A stretch of 64,000 nt of DNA from Bryobacterales bacterium (GTDB lineage: Bacteria > Acidobacteriota > Terriglobia > Bryobacterales > Bryobacteraceae). This document shows, one piece after another, positions 8,844 through 18,800 of the stretch (position 1 is its first letter; each line of letters opens with the position of its first letter). The DNA is taken from the NCBI GenBank assembly GCA_016716385.1, contig JADJWL010000025.1, forward strand, positions 434,001 to 498,000. Reading direction: 5' to 3'. Both the position numbers and the translations under genes were made by a program. The notes beneath the pieces are model-generated. The model made no database searches, was not told the DNA's origin, and saw nothing but the letters and a program-made list of their open reading frames with translations.

Positions 8844-9383
8844 TTCGCTACCGGCTATTCCCTAAGACGACCGGCTGCGCAACGCACACCGGTGCGCCCC
8901 GCGGACGCCAGCAGACCGCATCCGCCCCGGCGAGGCTCCGACAAAGGCGTCGAGTCAAGAAACCTGACTCAGCGACAAGCGCACCCTTGCGGACCACCGC
9001 ATGCGCAGTCCGAAGTGTGAACAGAGTCAGTTCGGCGCCCCACCAGTCCAACAGGGTCGCCATCACCGACCTCGACTCGTTCCCTCTGAAAGAGACCGTT
9101 GGAAGCCGGACGATGTGAACAGCCCAAGCAGTTGTCAACCCCCACCTAAATGATCGCATGGTTCTTAGGTCACGCCTGACTGCGCTGGACGTAGCGCCCA
9201 CTCGGAGCATTCTAGCAATCCCACGACCGACGGGCACAGCCCCGGGGTCCTGGTACTCAATTGTGGGTAAGGGGATTGATTAGAATTCGTCTCAGGGTTA
9301 TCTTAGGAGGGAAGTAAGGTCTTGGCCCGAGAGGCCAGGATCCGGTTGGCAGTCGCAGCCAACCCGAAAACGGAGGAAAGTAA
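8844..9383. other. Intergenic region between the exosortase and the second PEP-CTERM gene
   Basis: This 540-base divergent gap has no convincing gene. The longest minus-strand frame (8848-9237) has no recognisable domain and a composition typical of noncoding GC-rich DNA. Near its right end it carries two hairpins (9321-9364) and the ribosome-binding site of the plus-strand gene. No exact sigma-54 site was found. Confidence 0.55.
9321..9364 (+). promoter_or_regulatory. Two tandem hairpins in a gene leader
   Basis: The first stem is CTTGGCC/GGCCAGG (9321-9327 with 9333-9339, five-base loop). The second is the perfect GGTTGGC/GCCAACC (9344-9350 with 9358-9364, seven-base loop). They end seven bases before the GGAGG ribosome-binding site of the 9384 gene. 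They could be an RNA control element, or the second could be a DNA operator related to the dyad at 4582-4600. They do not match a riboswitch class known to me. Confidence 0.35.
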
Positions 9384-10085
9384 GTGTACTTGATCGATCG
9401 CTTCATTTCCATTCGACGCCCCGTGATCGCTGGTCTTGCGTTGGCGATGGCGCTGATGGTGGCGCCATTGGCCAACGCTGGCTCCGTCACTATGCAGTTG
9501 ACCGGAGCTGGGAACAATATCATGGGTGGCGTCTACGTCAACCCTTATACGGCCAGCATCAACGGCGTTCCGGGGTTCGAAGTCTTCTGTAACGATTTCA
9601 ACTCACCCACCTACATCAACGAGACGTGGACCGCTCACGAGAGTACTTTCGACGATCTCAGTGAGGCGAAGTGGGTCAAGGCAGGGGTCACTGACGCTCT
9701 CAATTTGTACAACCAGGTGGCTTGGTTGACTCTCCAGCTTATGGCCTCGAACGACAGCACCACGCGCGGACAGATCTCGTTTGCCATGTGGGGGATCTTC
9801 ACACCGACCGCCCTGAACAGGCTCAACGATACGAACAAACAGGCTGCCCAGGGGTGGATCGATGACGCCAAGGCGCAGAACCTGAGCGCGGCGATGTTCT
9901 CGAACTTCCGCGTCTATACGCCGCTTGGCCAAGGGACGTGTAGCAATGGGCAGCTTTGCGGAGTACCGCAGGAGTTTCTGCGCGTGCAAACTCCCGAGGC
10001 ACCCGCACTCTGGACTTTGGGACTTCACTTATTGGGCGTGTTCGCGTTGCTTCTCGGAACAAGGCTTCGGCCGACCCGAGTTTGA
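9384..10085 (+). CDS. Second secreted PEP-CTERM-like protein
   Basis: The 233-residue protein has a signal peptide (VIAGLALAMALMVAPLANA), a body with the FEVFCNDF and NQVAWLTLQLM patterns seen in many PEP-CTERM surface proteins, and a C-terminal TPEAPA motif followed by a hydrophobic segment (LGLHLLGVFALLLG) and a short basic tail (TRLRPTRV). The motif departs from VPEP. The GTG start has GGAGG seven bases upstream. It is a likely exosortase substrate. A strong terminator follows at 10114. Confidence 0.78.
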   Translation: MYLIDRFISIRRPVIAGLALAMALMVAPLANAGSVTMQLTGAGNNIMGGVYVNPYTASINGVPGFEVFCNDFNSPTYINETWTAHESTFDDLSEAKWVKAGVTDALNLYNQVAWLTLQLMASNDSTTRGQISFAMWGIFTPTALNRLNDTNKQAAQGWIDDAKAQNLSAAMFSNFRVYTPLGQGTCSNGQLCGVPQEFLRVQTPEAPALWTLGLHLLGVFALLLGTRLRPTRV

Positions 10086-10113
10086 TACGATCTAGGCTGG
10101 AGCTTGCGAAATG

Positions 10114-10142
10114 GGCCGTCTGCCGTGAGGCGGACGGCCTTT
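10114..10142 (+). terminator. Rho-independent terminator
   Basis: GGCCGTCTGCC and GGCGGACGGCC pair over 11 bases (one G-T pair) around a GTGA loop and are followed by TTT. It lies 29 bases after the PEP-CTERM-like gene and separates it from the two-component genes. Confidence 0.8.
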
Positions 10143-10281
10143 ACTGTTGGCGCCCACCAAAGTCAAGGGCCAGTTCGGATCTCACACCTGCGATGGTACT
10201 GGGACTGATGTGCCTTTCAATGCAGGCAGTGGTCGTGTAACCTGAAAATTGAATGTGTGCGCTGGATGAGGCGCTTCGCAG

Positions 10282-11451
10282 ATGACTCTGGCCGTGCTCT
10301 CGGAGGACGCCCGGCTCTTGGCTCTATGCAAGAGGCTGGGAAAACAACTCGACCTCGATTGGGTGGACGAAGCCCACGCCGATATCACGGTCGTGGAGGC
10401 GGACCCATCTGGTGAGCGTATCCTCGCCGCCGCTCAACGCGGAACTGCACTTGTCGTCACGAATCTGACGTCACAGTCCTGTGACAGCACGTTGTTTGCC
10501 AACGCAAATGTCATCCCGGTCCCGGCACCGGTTGAAGAAGTCGCCTTGCGCTCCGCATTGCGTGTCGCGATGCATCTGGGGGCGGCGCCGAGGAAATCGC
10601 GCGGATCGTCCCTGCAGAATCTGTTGCAGGTGGTCTCGGAACTGTCCGCAGAAGGCGCGGTGGCGGGAAGAACCGTGGCCATGGCCGTTCATGATTCGCG
10701 GACGCTGCTGTCGGGCGCTCTTGGCTATTGCCGCCAAGTCTTGCGACACGCGGATTACGAGCAAGTTCAGTCTTTAGAACATCTTGAAGACTGCCTCCAG
10801 AGGCTTGACCGGCTTTCCACGGATCTCCTGGAGTTGGCGCTCGACCGGTCCGGAAACCTCGAGACGAATCCCCGCCCGGCCGATCTGCCGGCCACGATCA
10901 AGCGGAGCATTGTCCCGCTGATCCCGGCCGCAGCCGACAAGGGGATTCTCGTCCGCCTCAAGATCGAGCCTCCGGCTGGCGAGATTCGCTTCCAGCCGGA
11001 CCAGATGGAGCGCGTTTTGGCGAACCTGGTGGAGAACGCCTGCAAGTTTGCCCCACAGGGCGGAACGATCAACTTGGTGGCTCGTCCGGTATTCGATCCC
11101 GAAATTGCGGATTGTGCACCGAACTTTAGGACTAGTACTCCTTTGCCGAACGCCTACCGGATCGATGTCGGCGATTCCGGGCCCGGGGTTCCGGCGGACC
11201 AACTGGCACACATCTTCGACGAGCGATTCATCGGCAACCAGACCAGCGGACGCAGAGGATTCGGACTGGGGCTGGCGATCGCACAGGCCATTGTACGAGC
11301 GCACGACGGTCGGATTTGGGCCGAATCGGATGGATGCGGATTGACCGTGTCCGTCGTTCTCCGCATGCGGCGGGGAAAGAAGTCACGGCGGATGCCAGGA
11401 CGCGCCAGCGTGGTGCGGTCCGCCGAAAGTACAGCGCAACTGGCAAGTTAA
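10282..11451 (+). CDS. Cytoplasmic sensor histidine kinase
   Basis: The 389-residue protein has no membrane segment. Residues 1-100 resemble a receiver fold lacking a clear phosphorylatable Asp. His137 in VAMAVHDSRTLL is the phosphoacceptor, followed by a coiled dimerisation region, N box NLVENACKF (about 249-257), G1 DSGPGVP (about 298) and G2 GFGLGLAI (about 330). The gene ends 14 bases before the NtrC-class regulator, so the two form a pair equivalent in role to the PrsK/PrsR pair of exosortase systems, although PrsK itself is membrane-bound. The signal is unknown. Confidence 0.85.
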   Translation: MTLAVLSEDARLLALCKRLGKQLDLDWVDEAHADITVVEADPSGERILAAAQRGTALVVTNLTSQSCDSTLFANANVIPVPAPVEEVALRSALRVAMHLGAAPRKSRGSSLQNLLQVVSELSAEGAVAGRTVAMAVHDSRTLLSGALGYCRQVLRHADYEQVQSLEHLEDCLQRLDRLSTDLLELALDRSGNLETNPRPADLPATIKRSIVPLIPAAADKGILVRLKIEPPAGEIRFQPDQMERVLANLVENACKFAPQGGTINLVARPVFDPEIADCAPNFRTSTPLPNAYRIDVGDSGPGVPADQLAHIFDERFIGNQTSGRRGFGLGLAIAQAIVRAHDGRIWAESDGCGLTVSVVLRMRRGKKSRRMPGRASVVRSAESTAQLAS

Positions 11452-11465
11452 CCGGAGGAATGCAA

Positions 11466-12860
11466 GTGACCCCAGTAGACACCCCAACGATTCTGGTGGC
11501 CGAGGACGAACCCGACGTCCGTGGCCACCTCAAGTCCATGCTCCAGGCCGAAGGTTATGGCATTGCGGAGGCGGGCGATGGAGACGAGTGCATCCAGGTG
11601 CTTCGCGGGCGTGACGGAGGCGTCGACCTGGTCCTGCTGGATCTTCAGATGCCGAGGCAGGACGGTCTCACGACGCTACGAGAAATCCGCAAGCTCGACC
11701 GGGAACTGCCAGTGGTTGTGTTGTCGGGGACCACGTCGACCACGCGAGCAGCGCAGGCGATTCAGTTCGGCGCCGCCGATTTCCTCGCAAAGCCGGTCCG
11801 GGAAGCCGCGCTCCGCGAGTCGATCTCGAAGAATCTCGGCCGCAGCCAAGGAGTGCCGGCACGCAACAGCGGGCTGGCGAATGCCGCGCCCGCCGTTTTC
11901 CAGGACGCCTGGATGGCGCGGATGGAGACGTACCTCCTGCGTGCGGCAACCTCCGACGTTCCCATCCTCATTCAAGGGGAGACCGGGGTCGGCAAGGAAG
12001 TCATCGCCAGTTTCCTGCACCGGAACTCCCCCCGTGCGAACCGGCCGTTTATCAAGCTCAACTGCGCGGCGCTCCCGTCCGAGCTGATCGAGAGCGAGTT
12101 GTTCGGATACGAGAAGGGCGCCTTTACGGGTGCCTTCAAGAGCAAGCCGGGCCGGTTCGACGCCGCTGCCGGGGGTACGCTGCTGCTCGACGAAATCGGC
12201 GACATGGACATCCGGCTGCAGGCGAAGCTCTTACAGGTTCTGCAAGATCAGGAGTTTCAGCGGCTTGGAGGAGTGGAGACAGTCCGCGCCGACGTGCGGG
12301 TGATGGCGGCAACCCACCGGGACCTGGAGCAGGCGATCGACGAAGGACGCTTCCGCGAGGACCTCTACCATCGCCTGAACGTCTTGAACGTCTTTGTTCC
12401 GGCTCTGCGGGAGCGCTCCGGGATGATCGTACCGCTGGCGGAGTTCTTCCTGCTCAAACACACCGGAACCCATGAAGAAGTACCGGTGGTGACCAGCGAG
12501 ATGCAGGCCGAGCTAATCAGCTACCCGTGGCCGGGAAACATCCGCGAACTGGAGAACTTCATGCGCCGCTATGCGGCGTTCCCGTGTCCTGAAATGGCGC
12601 TCGAAGAGCTGGAGCGGCGTGCGCGGCGCCGGCGCCCTACCGCTCCCAAACCTGTCGCCGAGGCGCCGGGTTCTCCGGCAACCATCGCGGACCTGAACCT
12701 CCGGCAGCGCCAGATGGAAGCCGACACCATGCTGTCGGCTCTTGAGGCGGCGCGATGGAACCGTAAACAGGCCGCCTCCATGCTCAACATGGAGTACAAA
12801 GCGTTCCTCTACAAAATGAAGAAGCTTGGCCTCGACCGGAACGCCCAGACGGCTCCTTAG
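11466..12860 (+). CDS. NtrC-class sigma-54-dependent response regulator
   Basis: The 464-residue protein has a receiver domain (acidic EDEP; Asp59 in LLLDLQMP is the phosphorylation site), an AAA+ domain with Walker A GETGVGKE (171-178), sigma-54 contact loop GAFTGA (218-223) and Walker B TLLLDEIGD, and a Fis-type HTH at the C-terminus (RKQAASMLNMEYKAFLYKM). The GTG at 11466 is preferred because GGAGG is 7 bases upstream; the ATG at 11460 would be only 1 base from it. It should activate RpoN promoters, and the Wzz operon promoter at 4570-4587 is the obvious local target. The stop overlaps the convergent giant gene by 4 bases. Confidence 0.92.
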   Translation: MTPVDTPTILVAEDEPDVRGHLKSMLQAEGYGIAEAGDGDECIQVLRGRDGGVDLVLLDLQMPRQDGLTTLREIRKLDRELPVVVLSGTTSTTRAAQAIQFGAADFLAKPVREAALRESISKNLGRSQGVPARNSGLANAAPAVFQDAWMARMETYLLRAATSDVPILIQGETGVGKEVIASFLHRNSPRANRPFIKLNCAALPSELIESELFGYEKGAFTGAFKSKPGRFDAAAGGTLLLDEIGDMDIRLQAKLLQVLQDQEFQRLGGVETVRADVRVMAATHRDLEQAIDEGRFREDLYHRLNVLNVFVPALRERSGMIVPLAEFFLLKHTGTHEEVPVVTSEMQAELISYPWPGNIRELENFMRRYAAFPCPEMALEELERRARRRRPTAPKPVAEAPGSPATIADLNLRQRQMEADTMLSALEAARWNRKQAASMLNMEYKAFLYKMKKLGLDRNAQTAP

Positions 12861-15800
12861 TGTTGTGGCGCTTCGACCGCCACGGTCACTTCGTTGCTCG
12901 GGATGGTCCGGCCATCCAGGCCACCCAGTTCCAGCTTCACGGCAACGCCTCTGCCGGTTTCAGCACCGCTCGGGACAACCGCGTTCACCTGGTAGAGTCC
13001 GACGAATCCCGGCGCCAGTCCGGCGAACTGGACTTCGGCGACCGCGCCGCCAACCCACACCGTGAGCGGCATCGTCAGGCGGGCGAGCGGATCCGCGGGG
13101 GACGCCTGTCCGGCTTCAACAGGGTTGTAGACCGGACCCAGCCCAGTCGCGAAGATCGATAGCACGTCTCCGGCGACGGCGGGTTGGGCCAGATAGAAGG
13201 GGTTCCTCGGTTGCGCCAGGCCCGCCGTGCCGGCGAGCAGGATCGCACCCGGACCCTTGCCCGAGCCGTCGACCGTGAAGATGGCCGGAGCGGCCGCACT
13301 CATCGTGCCTTCGAACGCTTCCGAGGCTCCGGTTCCGTTTTCCACCACAAGCTTGTAGCGGCTGCCCGCCGGCAAATCCGGGCACTGGAAGTTGATCTGG
13401 TTCGCCGAGGCGAACAGAAGTGGGAGCGGTGATCCGTCGGCAAGCACCCGGACATTGGCCAGGGCCGTAGGCGCCGGCAGGGCTGACAGGAGTTCGGCGG
13501 GCGCCGACGTAAAGCCGGAACCGATCACCGTCGCCAACGCGCCCGCACTGCACGGAACCTCCTGCGACCAGGAAGCCGCGTCATGGACTGAGGAGATCGC
13601 AGGGCGGGTTCCCAGGACCTCAATTCGGACGGAATGGCTGGTCGAGAGCAGCGCCAGATTCCGGGCGTCAAACTCGATGCGGTACACGCCCGCCTGGTTC
13701 TGCGCCGGGACCCAGCGGAACGCTCCGGATCGCGTATCGAACGAGGCGCCCCGGGGGAGATCTCCGGCCGAGAGGATGACGACCAAGCCATCGGGGTCCT
13801 TCGTTTCGACCGTGAACTCGACTGGATCGCCCGGCGCCACCGAGAACGACTCCGGCACGGTCAGCGTGGGCGCTCGCGAGGGGGTTAGCGCCAGCGTCTC
13901 TTCGACTGAGGCTCCGCCGAAGGTGGCGGTCACGGTGGCTTCGGCGGGCGCCGCGACAGGCAGAGCGCGTGCCAGGAACGTCACTGTGCCGGTATGCGGC
14001 CGGACCGCCAGCACCTGCGGAACGAGCAGGTTGGGGCTGCTCGAGAGCAGCGGGAGCAATACGTCGCTCGAGAACCCGGTCGAGTTGAGGATGACGGAGC
14101 AGGGCACATCCCCCGCGGTCAGGGGCTGCGGAGGCGTACACCGGAGCGATGTCGGTTTCAAAGCCTCAACCGTAAGCTGGGCAGTGGCCGCGGCTCCGCC
14201 GAAGGCAGCCGAGAGCGTCGCCAAACCATCTGCGTCGACGGCCGGGATGTGAACGCCGAATGAAGCACTCGATTCCCCTGCTTCGATCCACACCGAGGAC
14301 GGAAGCTGGATCGCAGGCAGATCGCCGGCCAGTTCGACCGTCGCCCCTCCGTTGGGAGCGGGACGCAGCATCCGAACCGCGCACTCCACGGTGCCCGCGG
14401 CGACGATGCGCGCGGGAGTGCAGGACAGCAACAGCGGCTGATCGGGAGGAGCCAGGGTGATTGGGAAGACATACGAGTTGCCGCCAGCCGTGGCGGTGGT
14501 TTGTACGATCGTTTCGGCCGTGACTTGCGCGGCCGAGGCGAGGAACGTGGCCGAGGAGGCTCCTGCCGGGATGACCACCGAAGCAGGTACAGCCAGCGCC
14601 ACGTGGCTCGCCGTGACCGTTATCGTAAGCCCCCCGCTGGGAGCAGGCTGCGGCAGGTTGACCGTACAGGAACTCGATCCGGGGGTCGTGATCGCACCGG
14701 GTGAGCAAGTGAGGCCGGTGACGTGCGCGCGCGGCGCAAGCGTCACCGTGGTGCGCTCCACGACGCCGTCCGCGTGGGCGGCGATCGTCGCAGTTGCGCG
14801 TTCCGAAACTTCGCCGGCCCTTGCGATGAAGCTGGCGCTGGTGGTGCCCGGAGCTACCGTGACGGTCGACGGCAGGCTCAATGACGGGGAACTGGATGTG
14901 AGCGAAACCTCCAATCCCGCTTCTTCCGCGGCGTCGGACAAGATCACGGCACAGGTGCCGGTGCCGGGTGCGACGATCGTTTCAGAAGAACAGGCCAGGC
15001 GGCTCAGTTTTGTACTCGGAGAAAGGGTGATGGAGGCAGTGCGGGAAATGCCATTCGCAGACGCCGTCACGATGGCGCGCTCTGTCCGGGCAATCCTGCC
15101 CGCGGACGCAACGAAGCTCGCGCTGGTGAGACCGGCGTTAACCGTTACCGAGGCCGGCACGGACAGCGCATCGGAATTCGAACTCACTTCGATCGGAACC
15201 CCTCCGGCAGACGCAGCGCCGCTGAGGGTCACGGTGCACACCGCCGACCCTCCGGAACCAACCCGGGGCGGGTCGCACGCCAAGCCCGACAGCCCCGATA
15301 CGGCTAGGTTCAGCGTGAAGACCTGAGACGTTCCACCGAGTGACGCAGTGACCCGCGCCGCTATCGGCGCCCCGACCTGTGTTGCGTTTACGGCGAAGGA
15401 CCCGGTGGTGGCGCCGGCCGCGACGGAGACGGCGGCAGGCAGGGTGAGCGCGCTGTCTCCGGAGAGGGTGACCGAGGTCCCGCCAGACGGCGCGGGCTGC
15501 GACAGAGTCACGGTACATTGTGCGCTGCCGGGAGTCACAACATCCGCGGGTGTGCAGGTGAGCCCGGTGAGGGAGAGCGCCGTTGTCAGTGCGATGGCCG
15601 CACTCTGCGAAGCCCCATGAGCCGACACCGTGACCGTCGCCGAGGCCGCGCCGGTGATTGTGCCCGCGGTGGCAGAGAAAGTCGCCGTGGCGGAGCCGGC
15701 CGCGATCGTGACCGCCGCCGGCACGGACAGGGCTGAAGAAGTGGACGACACCGAGGCGGACAGGCCACCGGCGCCCGCCGCTTTGGTCAGGATCACCGTG

Positions 15801-18800
15801 CACGTCGAAACCCCACCCGAAGTGAGGGTCGACGGGTTGCATGTGATGCTTGATGGCGCGGGCGGCGCCGTGAGTGTCACCGTGAAGTTGACCGATGTCC
15901 CGCCTTGTGTCGCCGTCACTCGCACCGTGGTGTCGGCAGGCACCTGCGCCGCCGTGGCCGGGAATGTGGCGGTGGTGGTTCCCTGCGGGATTGTCACTGA
16001 AGCGGGGACTGTGAAGCTGCCGTTGCTACTGGAGATCCCGACAACGGTCCCTCCGGAAGGCGCCGGTTGTGATGCCGTGACGGTGCAACTGCTGGCGCCG
16101 GGAGTTGCGATGGACCCCGGAGAGCAGCTCAGGTCCGACAATGTGACCGATGGTCCGAGCGACAACGTGGTGGACTTCGCGGCGCCATTGGCCGAAGCAG
16201 TTACGGTGGCGGACGTGGAACTCGAGATCGTGCCGGCCGTGGCAGTGAAGCTGGCCGATGCCGCTCCAGGCGCCACGTTTACCGACGCAGGGACACCGAG
16301 CAGAGTGCTGGTCGAAGCGAGCGCCAGAGACATTCCCGGTTCCGGAGCCGACTTCGTCAACGTGACGGTGCAGGTTGAGCTTCCGCCGGAACTGAGCGCC
16401 GATGGCGAACAGACCAGGTCGGACGGAAGTGGCGGCGCTTGCAGGACCAGCGTCGCACTCCGGGTGCTCCCCCCGTAAGCGGCATTCACTTGCGCAGTCC
16501 GATCCGAGTCGACCCGAGTCGCGGTGGCGGGAAACGTCCTTGAAGACTGGCCCGCGTCGACGGTGACGGTGGACGGCACGCTGAGGTCGCCGCCGCCGCT
16601 CGTGATGCCGACCACCGCGCCGCCCGCGGGCGCGGGTTGCGAAAGCGTCACCGTGCACGTGGCGGAGGCCGGCGTCGCCAGCGATGACGGAGCGCAACTG
16701 AGACCCGAAAGCGACAGCGCCGACGCTAGGGAAACCGACGCCGTCACCGTCGTGCCACCTGCCGTGGCCGACACGGTGGCCGAGGAGGCGCTGGTCACAA
16801 TCCCGGCTTGCGCGGTGAAGCTCGCCGACATTGCGCCGGGGGCCACCGCGGTCGAAGCCGGAACACTGAGAAGCGTCGAGTTCGAAGCGAGGGTGACGGT
16901 CAGTCCTCCGGCAGGCGCTGCCTTCGTCAGCGTCACGGTACAGGTTGAGGTCCCGCCTGCGTTGAGCGGCGACGGAGCGCATGACACGCTCGAAGGGAGC
17001 GCGGGGGCCAGGAGGTTCAATGTGACGTTCTGCGTCAGCCCGCTGTAGGTGGCGCTCACCTGTGCGGTTGTGTCGGCATTCACCTGGACCGTGGTGGCTA
17101 CGAAGGTTCCCGATGTGCCGCCCGCGGGAATCGTGACCGAAGCAGGAACACTCACGTGGGCGCTATTGTCTGTGAGCGCGACCGTCGCGCCTCCGGCAGG
17201 CGCGGCCTGGGACAACGTAACGGTACACGTGCTCGATCCCGGCGTTCCAATCGAAGATGGCGCGCACGTCAGATTGGACAACGAAAGCGCCGCGGCGAGG
17301 GAAACCGTCGTCGTGACGGAAGTGCCGTTGGCCACCGCCGTGACGGTGGCGGAGGAGGAACCGGTGACTGGACCCGCGGTCGCGGTGAAGCTGGCGGACG
17401 TGGCCCCGGCCGAAACCGTCGTTGAGAGGGGAACGGTGAGCTGCTCGGAGGTGGAAGAGAGGCCAACCGTCAGCCCGGCGGGCGGGGCGGCCTTGCTGAG
17501 TGTCACGGTGCAGGTCGAAGTCCCTCCGGAGCTGAGCGCAGACGGCGCGCAGGAGAGATTCGACGGAATCGCCGGGCCTTGCAGCGTAAGTGTGAAGTTC
17601 TGCGTCGCACCGCCATAGGTGGCGGTGACTTGGGCACTTGTATCGGAACTGACCTGAGTAGCGGTCGCGGTGAACGAGTTCGATGCGCTGCCTGCTGTAA
17701 CCGTCACCGACGACGGGATACTGAGGTTGGGGCTATTGTCCGAAAGCGCGATCACGGCTCCGCCCGCGGGAGCAGCCTGCGACAGCGTTACCGTGCAGGT
17801 GCTCGATCCTGGCGTCGCAATCGCGGACGGCGTACAGGTCAGATTCGACAGGGACGCCGAAGGTACGAGGGAGAGAGTAGTCGTACGCGACGTGCCGTTG
17901 GCCACCGCCGTCACGGTCGCCGATGACGAAGTCGTGATCGTGCTGGCATTCGCAGTGAAGCTTGCCGCCGTCCCACCGGCGGCGACCGCGGCCGAAGCCG
18001 GCACCGTGAGGAGCGATGAGTTCGACGACAAATTCACGGTCACGCCTCCGGCGGGCGCGGCCTTGCTGAGGGTGACGGTACACGTCGAGGCTCCTCCGGA
18101 ACTTACCGTCGAGGGCGCGCAAGACAGGCTCGACGGGGTCGCTGGGGCCAGTAGATCGAGCGTGAAGTTCTGCGTCACGCCGCTGTACGCTGCGGATACC
18201 TGAGCATTCGTGTCCGAGCTGACCTGGGTCGCAGTGGCCGTGAACGTGTTCGATGTGCTGCCGGCGGCGACCGTCACGGATGACGGCGTGCTCAGACTAG
18301 CGCTGTTGTCCGACAGCGCGATGACAGCGCCGCCGGCCGGTGCGGCCTGCGACAGCGTCACCGTGCAGGTGCTCGATCCTGGCGTCGCAATCGACGACGG
18401 GGAGCAGGTGAGGTTCGACAACGATGTCGACGGAACGAGGGAGATCGTCGCCGTCCGCGACGTTCCATTGGCAACCGCCGTGACGATTGCCGAGGAGGAA
18501 GTTGTGATGGCGCCGGCATTCGCAGCGAAGTTTGCTGTCGTCGCACCTGCTGCAACCGTCGTCGAAGAGGGCACCGCCAGGAGCGGGGAATTCGATGACA
18601 GATTGACCGTCAAGCCCCCAGCCGGCGCCGCTTTGCTCAGCGTCAAGGTGCATGTCGATGTCCCGCTTGAACTTACCGTCGACGGCGCGCAGGACAGATT
18701 CGAAGGCGTCGCGGGCGCTTGCAGAGCCAGCGTAACGTTGCGCGTCACGCCGCTGTAGGTGGCGGTGACTTGAGCACTCGTGTCGGAACCAACCTGACTG

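Noticed and set aside
8848..9237. 129-residue minus-strand frame before the exosortase
   Set aside because: It has no domain, signal or ribosome-binding site and reads like noncoding GC-rich DNA; no known exosortase-locus gene resembles it.
9300..9364. Sigma-54 promoter before the 9384 gene
   Set aside because: TTGGC strings occur, but no GG-N10-GC spacing was found.
9301..9380. Cyclic-di-GMP riboswitch before the PEP-CTERM gene
   Set aside because: Hairpins are present, but none of the conserved GEMM core sequence is found.
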